From Clostridiales bacterium UBA6386 (GTDB lineage: Bacteria; Bacillota; Clostridia; Oscillospirales; Oscillospiraceae), in NCBI GenBank assembly GCA_002437585.1, contig DJQM01000015.1, positions 1 to 55,047 on the forward strand: a stretch of 55,047 bases of DNA. Direction: 5' to 3'. The notes beneath the pieces were generated by a model. The model was not told the DNA's origin. It saw nothing but the letters and a program-made list of their open reading frames with translations, and searched no databases. Shown piece by piece: positions 31,086-36,900 of the stretch (position 1 is the stretch's first letter; each line of letters opens with the position of its first letter). The position numbers and the translations under genes were made by a program.

Positions 31086-31733
31086 ATGAAAAAGTTAGTC
31101 TCCCTTTGTCTGGCCATCTTCATGATTTTCGCCATTCTGCCCGTCAGTGCCTTTGCGGATGGCGACAGTTTTGAGAGCTACGATTATCAGGTTGCCCTTG
31201 CAAAGCAGATTTTCCCGGAGTATCGGGACAAACTTGAGGGGAAGGGTGTTGCTACTTACGCCAGCCAGCCGGGAACCAAGCCCAGCATTGCCGTTCGGGA
31301 GACCCGTCCCGTGGACGACAATACGGATATGACCTACACGGAGTATAATAATGGCCTGGTGACTCTGAGCATGGCGAGATTCCAGAAGAGCACGAGCAAC
31401 ATTACAACAGGCGTGGATAAGCACGATACCTACACAGAGTATACCGCAAAAATCGTAGGCTCCGTAATTGAAGGCCCCACCTTTACGGCTACCGACGTGA
31501 AATACAGAATTTATCCCTCTGACTACGATAGAGTTTTGAGTTCTGGCAGCTACAGCATTCCGGGATATTCCAGCAGCAAGTTCACTGTCAGTATACGCGG
31601 GACTGAAACATCCTCCCTGCCGGCTTATGTATCCTACGATTTTCCGTGTCCAGTCGGTGTGTCTTATTATAGCGGCCGAGTTGGTATGATTGTGCAAAAC
31701 AACAAGTCGTCCGTGTACTTTGATATCTGGTAA
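31086..31733 (+). CDS. secreted protein of unknown function
   Basis: 215 residues with AGGAGG before ATG. Signal peptide MKKLVSLCLAIFMIFAILPV with cleavage probably after AFA (about 24). The mature part (SFESYDYQVALAKQIFPEYR, then mixed beta strands with many Tyr/Ser/Thr) has no motif I know. Likely exported and stable outside the cell. It lies between two other exported proteins; base use is more A/T-rich than the housekeeping genes, as in transferred or poorly expressed genes. Confidence 0.7.
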   Translation: MKKLVSLCLAIFMIFAILPVSAFADGDSFESYDYQVALAKQIFPEYRDKLEGKGVATYASQPGTKPSIAVRETRPVDDNTDMTYTEYNNGLVTLSMARFQKSTSNITTGVDKHDTYTEYTAKIVGSVIEGPTFTATDVKYRIYPSDYDRVLSSGSYSIPGYSSSKFTVSIRGTETSSLPAYVSYDFPCPVGVSYYSGRVGMIVQNNKSSVYFDIW

Positions 31734-31748
31734 ACGAGGCGAGACATT

Positions 31749-32654
31749 ATGAAAAAGTTTCTAATCCTTCTGACATCCATCGCACTGCTGTGCAGCCTTT
31801 GTGGCTGCACCAGCAGTGCCTCCGAAGCATCCGGGCAAAAGCTGAAATTTACCGTGGTACCCACGGAGGAAATCGGATTCATGAAAATCCCGGAGGAGAA
31901 AATGGGCAGTGAAAAGGCCGAACTGGTATATCAGAACCTTTCGGAGGTGAAGATCACCCTGAACGGGAAAACGGAACCTCTGGAGGACGCAATTCGCACC
32001 GGCAAAATCACCGGGGCGGAAATCTTCGCCTATGCCCGTATGGATGGGGAAAACGGGTTCTGTGAGGAAAGCTTTTCCTCTGACGTTGGCCTGACCCATT
32101 TCGTTTACGCCTACCCGGATTATGCCCTGGAAATTGCCTATGATGTCCTCGAATCTCCCGACGGTAGGCAGACGCTGATCAACGAGATCACAATTGCGGA
32201 CACGGCGGAAAGCATCTCTTCCTCGGATCACTTCTATGTAGACGAGAGCAGCCGGTGGGGTTACTTCCTGGATCGAGAGGACTGGGGACTGGAATTCACG
32301 GTGAAAGCGGTCACCCCGGAAAGCCTGACCGTCATCTATACCCAGAAGCAGGCGCAGGAATTGGGTGATCTGACCGTTGACGGCTATATCATGTTTGCCG
32401 AAAAGGAAGGTGCCCAGGATGAATTTGTGACCCAGACCGGGCGGGATGCCCCCGGCTTTCCCATTGCCATCACCTCGGACGGCACCGGGGAAATCACTAT
32501 CGACTGGTCGGAAACCGCCGGGAAGCTGAATCCCGGAACCTACTATCTGAGAATTACGGTCACGGATAATTATGACCCAGAAAAGGTTCCCGCTAATGTG
32601 ACGAAACGGTATAGTAAGCAAGCTTACTGCGTAGAATTCACCGTTGAGCCATAA
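31749..32654 (+). CDS. lipoprotein of unknown function
   Basis: 301 residues. Signal MKKFLILLTSIALLCSLCGC with lipobox LCGC (Cys20). The mature part is mostly beta, with a central segment (AYPDYALEIAYDVLESPDG) and a C-terminal Ig-like or bacterial-lipoprotein fold ending PGTYYLRITVTDNYDPEKV. It should be surface-anchored. 15 bases after the previous gene and followed by a hairpin, so it is probably the last gene of the XRE cluster. Confidence 0.7.
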   Translation: MKKFLILLTSIALLCSLCGCTSSASEASGQKLKFTVVPTEEIGFMKIPEEKMGSEKAELVYQNLSEVKITLNGKTEPLEDAIRTGKITGAEIFAYARMDGENGFCEESFSSDVGLTHFVYAYPDYALEIAYDVLESPDGRQTLINEITIADTAESISSSDHFYVDESSRWGYFLDREDWGLEFTVKAVTPESLTVIYTQKQAQELGDLTVDGYIMFAEKEGAQDEFVTQTGRDAPGFPIAITSDGTGEITIDWSETAGKLNPGTYYLRITVTDNYDPEKVPANVTKRYSKQAYCVEFTVEP

Positions 32655-32670
32655 AAGCGGCATATGATAT

Positions 32671-32700
32671 AGGCTCCCCTTGGTCAGCAAAGGGAGCCTT
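32671..32700 (+). terminator. probable terminator of the XRE cluster
   Basis: An 11-bp stem with one mismatch (AGGCTCCCCTTG with CAAAGGGAGCCT), starting 16 bases after the lipoprotein stop; only TT follows. Confidence 0.55.
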
Positions 32701-32725
32701 GCGGGATAACTTTCCCTTTTTGCTA

Positions 32726-32754
32726 TTGTCATCCTCCCTTCTCTGTGATAAAAT
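32726..32754 (+). promoter_or_regulatory. promoter of the 101-residue protein
   Basis: TTGTCA (32726-32731), 17-base spacer, TAAAAT (32749-32754), about 36 bases before the ATG. Confidence 0.7.
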
Positions 32755-32790
32755 GAAAATAGAAATAGAAAGTGAGGAGAGCCGTATTTC

Positions 32791-33096
32791 ATGAAAAAGA
32801 AAATGTATTTGGCAGTCCTTTGCCTGGGCTTGGCGGCTGCGCTCCTGCTTCTGGCTTTTGGCAGGAACAGCGTCCCCACCGAAATCGCTGATACATACGC
32901 CGATTTTCTGGAAGCGTTTTCCAGTGGGGACTACGAAGATATCGCCCCGTATCTTCACTACGAAAACCCGGAATATCGGCAGATGAATCTGGAGAATTTC
33001 CATAACCTTCAGGCCTATCAAATCCGAAGCTTCAAGAAGCTGAACGATCAGCCAGACGCGCTTCCCCCCGATTCCGAGACCATGCCGACGGCTTAA
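32791..33096 (+). CDS. small membrane-anchored or secreted protein, possibly truncated
   Basis: 101 residues; GAGGAG upstream. An uncleaved or cleaved N-terminal hydrophobic segment (MYLAVLCLGLAAALLLLAF) is followed by a helical domain resembling DUF4829/NTF2-like modules (IADTYADFLEAFSSGDYEDI, then YLHYENPEYRQM). The ORF stops soon after RSFKKLNDQP, where related domains would continue with more beta strands, so the end may be lost by an old frameshift. Function unknown. Confidence 0.6.
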   Translation: MKKKMYLAVLCLGLAAALLLLAFGRNSVPTEIADTYADFLEAFSSGDYEDIAPYLHYENPEYRQMNLENFHNLQAYQIRSFKKLNDQPDALPPDSETMPTA

Positions 33097-33137
33097 CGAA
33101 CCTCCTACGATAATATAATGTTCCGAATGGCAAATAT

Positions 33138-33171
33138 CCCCCCGGTTCCACCGAACCGGGGGGAATCCTTT
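33138..33171 (+). terminator. terminator between convergent genes
   Basis: A perfect 11-bp stem CCCCCCGGTTC/GAACCGGGGGG with CACC loop, then AATCCTTTT on the plus strand. Confidence 0.8.
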
Positions 33172-33189
33172 TGCGGTGTTGGATTGCCG

Positions 33190-34218
33190 CTAATAGGGCA
33201 TATACACATTGATATCCACGTCGCCGGAGATGCCGGGCACCCGACCCGTGTGGGTCCACTGCCACATCTCCACCCGCCAGGGATAGGTCATCTGCTCCTG
33301 ATACAGAGCCAGCCAGAAGGGATAGTCCTCCAGGTCGGCCAGGTAATACAGATTCTCCGACTGGTGCCAGTTGAAGTACACCATGGGCTGGTAGCCCATT
33401 TTCTTCATCTGGCCGCAGAAATGGAGCTGAATGTCCGTCAGCGTCCGGCCGTCCATGTTTTTCGTCCGGGGATTGTCTGCGGCGGGAATCTCCCAGTCCA
33501 GAACAATGGGCATACTCAGCTCCGCGCCGGTGTCCGAGAGAATGTCCAAGATGAACTGGATTTCCTCGTCCACCTCCTGAATGCTCAGTGCCTGGGAGAA
33601 AAAGTACGCGCCGATTTTCAGCCCCGCGGCCGTGGCACCGGCCAGATTCTGCCTGGCGTAGGTGTCCTCCCGCATCCGCCCCTCCTGGCCGTAGCCCCGG
33701 AGGCCTAAGCGGATCATGGCAAATTCCACGCCGGAGGCGCGCACAGCGTTCCAGTCAATATCCCCCTGGTACTGGCTCACATCCACCCCCACGCTGCTGG
33801 GTACGTTTTGCAGCTTCAGGTAGTTGTGCCGGGTAAACTGGAAGTCGAAGCGGTTATAGGGGTTCCGATCCAGGGCGGCGTTCCGGCTGCCCGGGGCGGT
33901 TTCCTCCGGAGTCGGCTCCTGAATGGCCGTTTCCTCCGGGGTCGGCAGGCTGATTTCCTCGCCGTAGTCCCGGTAGATTTCCGGGTCGTCGTTCACCTGC
34001 GTCCGGTGCATGTAGGGCAGGCTCACCACAATGGCCAGCACCAGCACCACCGCCGCCACCGCCGCGATGGCCGCCATGATCCGCTCCGTCAGACCCAGGG
34101 AAAAGCCCTTCTTTTCGGGAATTTCAGTCTGAGGCGGCTTACCCTCCGGCTCCGGCGGCTCGACAGGCTCCTCGGTTTTCGCTTCCGCTTTTTCCTCCGC
34201 GGGATCCAGAATCTCCAT
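33190..34218 (-). CDS. membrane-anchored GH25 lysozyme-like muramidase
   Basis: 342 residues. A short acidic cytoplasmic head (1-45), one membrane helix (about 48-68), a Pro/Glu/Thr-rich wall-spanning linker (75-115), then a GH25 domain (about 140-342). Catalytic and substrate residues are visible: GVDVSQYQGDIDW (first Asp), MIRLGLRGYGQEG, PIVLDWE (Asp and Glu of the active site), VYFNWHQSENLYYL and the end WQWTHTGRVPGI-GDVDINVY. It probably trims peptidoglycan from the outer face of the membrane. AGGAGG is just before ATG. Confidence 0.92.
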   Translation of the reverse strand: MEILDPAEEKAEAKTEEPVEPPEPEGKPPQTEIPEKKGFSLGLTERIMAAIAAVAAVVLVLAIVVSLPYMHRTQVNDDPEIYRDYGEEISLPTPEETAIQEPTPEETAPGSRNAALDRNPYNRFDFQFTRHNYLKLQNVPSSVGVDVSQYQGDIDWNAVRASGVEFAMIRLGLRGYGQEGRMREDTYARQNLAGATAAGLKIGAYFFSQALSIQEVDEEIQFILDILSDTGAELSMPIVLDWEIPAADNPRTKNMDGRTLTDIQLHFCGQMKKMGYQPMVYFNWHQSENLYYLADLEDYPFWLALYQEQMTYPWRVEMWQWTHTGRVPGISGDVDINVYMPY

Positions 34219-34250
34219 TGGCTCGCCTCCTTTCGTGCATCTTTCCTTTC

Positions 34251-34279
34251 AGTATATCATATTTTCCGCCGTGCGCCAA
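34251..34279 (-). promoter_or_regulatory. promoter of the GH25 gene
   Basis: Minus strand: TTGGCG (34274-34279), 17-base spacer, TATACT (34251-34256). Confidence 0.65.
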
Positions 34280-34336
34280 GAGGGTTTTCCGCCTTAAGTA
34301 AATCTTAAACAATCCGTAAATTTTCCCTTCCTCGTG

Positions 34337-34364
34337 TTGCATTCTGGCTTATTTCCAATATAAT
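34337..34364 (+). promoter_or_regulatory. promoter of the zinc-ribbon protein
   Basis: TTGCAT (34337-34342), 16-base spacer, perfect TATAAT (34359-34364). Confidence 0.7.
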
Positions 34365-34401
34365 AGGCTCAGACGTTATTTCCAGCAAAGGTGATCGCAG
34401 C

Positions 34402-34815
34402 ATGAGTAACTTTCAAAATTGGCTCAGACAGTTTTCCGCCCGGATGGGCGCGGGGCTGCGGAATTTTATGTCCGGGCGGTACGGCACGGACAAGCTGAAC
34501 ATGCTGATCCTGGGGATCGGACTGGTGGCCAGCCTGGTTTCCATGTGGGTTCGGGTTCCCACGTTGAATCTGGTGCTCTTCGTGATGAGCTACGGCATGA
34601 TGATCTGGGCCATTTTCCGGGCACTTTCCCGGAACACCTACAAGCGGTATCAGGAGAACCGGAGGTTCCTGCAAATCGTTGGCCGGCTGAAGGATCGGCA
34701 GAACCGGTACTTCGACTGTCCCAAGTGTCATCAGTTGGTGCGGGTACCCCGGGGAAAGGGGAAGATTTCCATCACCTGCCCCAGGTGCCGGGAGAAGTTC
34801 ATCCGCAAAACGTGA
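34402..34815 (+). CDS. membrane protein with C-terminal zinc ribbon
   Basis: 137 residues. An amphipathic N-terminus (SNFQNWLRQFSARMGAGLRN), two membrane helices (about 34-72), a basic helix (NTYKRYQENRRF) and a CPxC-X14-CPxC zinc ribbon (CPKCHQLV and CPRCREKF). Both ends should face the cytoplasm. Proteins of this layout are frequent in Oscillospiraceae, without known function. Single-gene unit with promoter and terminator. Confidence 0.8.
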   Translation: MSNFQNWLRQFSARMGAGLRNFMSGRYGTDKLNMLILGIGLVASLVSMWVRVPTLNLVLFVMSYGMMIWAIFRALSRNTYKRYQENRRFLQIVGRLKDRQNRYFDCPKCHQLVRVPRGKGKISITCPRCREKFIRKT

Positions 34816-34820
34816 CATAT

Positions 34821-34852
34821 CCCCGGTACGGCCTCGTACCGGGGCTTTGTTT
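34821..34852 (+). terminator. terminator of the zinc-ribbon gene
   Basis: A perfect 10-bp stem CCCCGGTACG/CGTACCGGGG, GCCT loop, CTTTGTTT tail. Confidence 0.85.
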
Positions 34853-34904
34853 GCCGGTCGGCGGGTGCTCTCCTCCGTCACGGCTCTGGGGACAGGGAAG
34901 GCGT

Positions 34905-35066
34905 TTACTCCTCCTCCATCAGCTCCGGCCGCTTCCTTTCCAGCCACTGCCGGATGATCTCCTCCGACAGCTGGGAAATGCTCCATTTCTTTTCCGCCGC
35001 GATTTGCAGCAAAGCGGATTTTACCCGTTTATCCGTCCGATAGGTCACGGATTCTGTCTTCTTCAA
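34905..35066 (-). CDS. ribbon-helix-helix (Arc/MetJ-type) DNA-binding protein
   Basis: 53 residues from TTG 35066 (GAGGTG upstream; a GTG at 35069 is the alternative). It reads MKKTESVTYRTDKRVKSALL, then QIAAEKKWSISQLSEEIIRQ and WLERKRPELMEEE. The N-terminal ESVTYRTDKRV is the DNA-reading beta strand; the two helices carry the ribbon-helix-helix pattern. GTATAC palindromes lie just upstream at 35083-35097 and 35137-35142, between it and the divergent 86-residue gene. It is probably a repressor of its own gene and of that neighbour. Confidence 0.75.
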   Translation of the reverse strand: MKKTESVTYRTDKRVKSALLQIAAEKKWSISQLSEEIIRQWLERKRPELMEEE

Positions 35067-35082
35067 CACACAATCACCTCAG

Positions 35083-35142
35083 GTATACATCGTATACGTT
35101 TGCGCTTGACAAAGCTACGTTTGCATTGTATTCTTTGTATAC
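35083..35142. promoter_or_regulatory. divergent promoter region with GTATAC operators
   Basis: Plus-strand promoter: TTGACA (35106-35111), 17-base spacer, TATTCT (35129-35134). GTATAC occurs three times: 35083-35088, 35092-35097 (GTATAC-ATC-GTATAC) and 35137-35142, the last just after the plus-strand -10. The first pair overlaps the likely -10 of the ribbon-helix-helix gene (a TTGTCA -35 is at 35107-35112 on the minus strand). The spacing fits binding by a small dimeric repressor. Confidence 0.6.
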
Positions 35143-35206
35143 ATTGGCAATTTTATTTCCGCAGCCAGCGATTCCATCGCCTGCGGTTCCTTCAGGAGGG
35201 ATCATT

Positions 35207-35467
35207 ATGACAACATTTGAGCAGCTATACGGTACGGTTCTGGGGTATCTCACCCCGGAAAATCAGCTCCCCGGCGTGCAGGACATCACCGGGGAGGGCG
35301 GCAGCTACGACCGGGCCTATCAGGAGCTTCTTGCCGCCCGGGAACGCCTGTGCCGCCGGTTCGGCCTTTCCCCGGAGGACAAGGATCTGGAAGCCATTCT
35401 GTCCGCCGTCCAGGCTCTGGAAAAAGCCACCGCCCAGGGCATTTTCGATGCCTGCAACCGTCCCTGA
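35207..35467 (+). CDS. small helical protein of unknown function
   Basis: 86 residues with AGGAGGG before ATG 35207. Predicted all-helical: TTFEQLYGTVLGYLTPEN, then YDRAYQELLAARERLCRRFG and DLEAILSAVQALEKATAQGI. The YxxAxxELLxxxExL pattern and size resemble small DUF6809-like Clostridia proteins, but I cannot confirm this. Divergent from a ribbon-helix-helix gene that probably controls it. Confidence 0.65.
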   Translation: MTTFEQLYGTVLGYLTPENQLPGVQDITGEGGSYDRAYQELLAARERLCRRFGLSPEDKDLEAILSAVQALEKATAQGIFDACNRP

Positions 35468-35473
35468 GCGCAA

Positions 35474-35503
35474 AATCCCCGCCGCGCAAGCGCGGCGGGG
35501 ATT
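35474..35503 (+). terminator. hairpin after the 86-residue gene
   Basis: A perfect 13-bp GC-rich stem (35474-35486 with 35491-35503) 6 bases after the stop. The T tract is poor (ATTGCTGTT). Confidence 0.6.
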
Positions 35504-35519
35504 GCTGTTATCCGGCCAG

Positions 35520-35845
35520 GGACGCTCTGATTAAATCGGCAAGCGCTGACGGCGAGAGGTTTTGTTTCCAGGCAAGGTTCTAAGGCAACACCGCACAATT
35601 GTGCCTGCAAGCCTCAGCCGCCTTTTTGCCCCATTTCTTCAGTTTGAAAAATGGGAAATACATACAGTATTCCTCCATTTTCCAAACTTTGAACTGGGGT
35701 AAAAATCCTGGCTGAGTCTTCTTGTCAAATTGTGCGGTGCTGCCCTAAAAACGGAGGAATACTGTATGTATTTCCCGTTTTTAGAACCGCAGTCTGGGAG
35801 CAAAAGATCCGTCGTTCAGCCGCAGACGATTTATTCAGAGTTTCC
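35520..35845 (+). repeat. 161-bp palindromic element, copy B (interrupted)
   Basis: The ends GGACGCTCTGATTAAATCGG and (complement) GGAAACTCTGAATAAATCG match copies A and C. Removing the inner element and one CTAA duplicate restores a 161-bp element with a perfect core palindrome (GGTTCTAAAAACGG with CCGTTTTTAGAACC). The core mini-ORF starts at ATG 35766 with GGAGG upstream and runs to the stop at the element's end. The last base lies next to the stop codon of the PsiE-like gene. It fills the gap from 35504 to 35845. Confidence 0.85.
35584..35744 (-). repeat. 161-bp palindromic element, copy D, inserted in copy B
   Basis: The element has different ends (GGCAACACCGCACAATT at 35584; its near-complement AATTGTGCGGTGCTGCC ending 35744) but the same length and the same core (GGGAAATACATACAGTATTC, minus orientation). 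It is flanked by direct CTAA repeats (35580-35583, 35745-35748), a 4-bp target duplication, so it is a real insertion. No transposase is inside; it must be moved by an enzyme elsewhere. Confidence 0.88.
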
Positions 35846-36304
35846 CTAATTTTCCACCATTTCCTCTTTCAATTCGCTTCTGCGGATCAGGAACCGGCGG
35901 ATGGCAAACAGTCCGGCGATACAGGCGATACAGGCCACGTTGCTCCAGGGGTCGTCGTGGCTGAGCACCACATGCCGGGTGATGGCCACGGTGAGCACCT
36001 CCAGAATGTTGGCCGGAGTGGTGTCAATGAGCATCCGGACAAATTCCAGCCCAACCACGATGTTCAGAATGTGGTGGAGCATGGTCTCCACGTCGGCAAA
36101 ATAGGCCGCCCCGGAGGAAAGCATGTGGAAAATCTCCATCCCCAGCGCACCCAGCAGCGCCAGAATGGTTATCACGGCAATGATCCGCTCAATGCTGTGG
36201 AGCAGCCAGCGCAGGGTCTGGTCTACCAGACTGTTGTGACGCATGGCCTTGTCGATTTTGGCCTGAATTTTGGGGTCATCGGAATGGGGAATCGGCTCGC
36301 TCAT
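35846..36304 (-). CDS. PsiE-like membrane protein
   Basis: 152 residues, four membrane helices (about 38-60, 68-90, 98-113, 118-138). The phrases HHILNIVVGLEFVRMLIDTT, ILEVLTVAITRHVVLSH and the final SNVACIACIAGLFAIRRFL match the phosphate-starvation-inducible PsiE family. Function unknown even in E. coli. AAGGAGG precedes the ATG. The stop codon abuts the end of a mobile palindromic element, which may supply the 3' end of the mRNA. Confidence 0.8.
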   Translation of the reverse strand: MSEPIPHSDDPKIQAKIDKAMRHNSLVDQTLRWLLHSIERIIAVITILALLGALGMEIFHMLSSGAAYFADVETMLHHILNIVVGLEFVRMLIDTTPANILEVLTVAITRHVVLSHDDPWSNVACIACIAGLFAIRRFLIRRSELKEEMVEN

Positions 36305-36390
36305 AGGGAGACCTCCTTATATGTTTGTTTTATTATAACGGGAAGCGTATGGGGTTGTCAACAGAAAATGCACCAGCCGATTCACCGTCC

Positions 36391-36416
36391 GTAGGGGTCG
36401 ATGCCCACATCGACCC
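36391..36416. repeat. GTAGGGG-type palindrome (family 3)
   Basis: GTAGGGGTCGATGCCCACAT followed by CGACCC: the stem GGGTCGATG/CATCGACCC type. It lies 18 bases downstream of the transposase remnant, as REP sequences do beside RAYT genes. Confidence 0.7.
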
Positions 36417-36433
36417 AAAAACGCATTATCCTA

Positions 36434-36892
36434 CTACAGGGTTCCTTGCTTTTTCAGCATCCATTTCCGGGGATTATTCTCAATATACTCCCATATTTCA
36501 TCGTAGTCTCTTTGGTTCCGAATGACATGATCGTAGTAGGAACGCTGGAAAACCGGCTCCCCGATTTCCTTTGTCGTCAATGTTTTAATGGAACGCACAA
36601 TGCTCGCAACTCGGCTTGCTTGGGGGCTTTGCTTTTCCGCACCTTGCCCCTCCAGCCGAATGAGCATATGAATATGATCCGGCATGATGACATATTATTC
36701 AACCTCTGCGGCGTTCCGAATATACTTCTCCGCGATTCGGCCATAGGGCTTCGGGACGATGAGGGCATCGTCCCCTACGATGTTTGACAAAATCGCTCTT
36801 CGATTTTGGGTGCATATGGTCACGAAATACGCGCCGCATTGGCTGTAGTCATACGCCCGCACGCGGTTCTTCTTCCTTCTGGGAAAATCCAT
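36434..36892 (-). pseudogene. REP-associated tyrosine transposase (RAYT), broken by one stop codon
   Basis: Reading 36892 to 36434 in one frame gives a 152-residue Y1-transposase-like protein with a single in-frame TAA at 36692-36694. The first part reads RRKKNRVRAYDYSQCGAYFV, TICTQNRR; after the stop come YVIMPDHIHMLI (the HUH metal site HIH), RSIKTLTTKEIGEPVFQRSY and YDHVIRNQRDYDEIWEYIEN. This is the full order of a RAYT. The catalytic Tyr is probably in the FQRSYYDHVI segment. The sequence GGGACGATGAGGGCATCGTC (36753-36772), a family 3 palindrome, forms part of the coding frame (IVGDDALIVPK). It starts 8 bases after the GTPase-nuclease stop. Without read-through it is inactive. Confidence 0.85.
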
Positions 36893-36900
36893 TTCATCAC

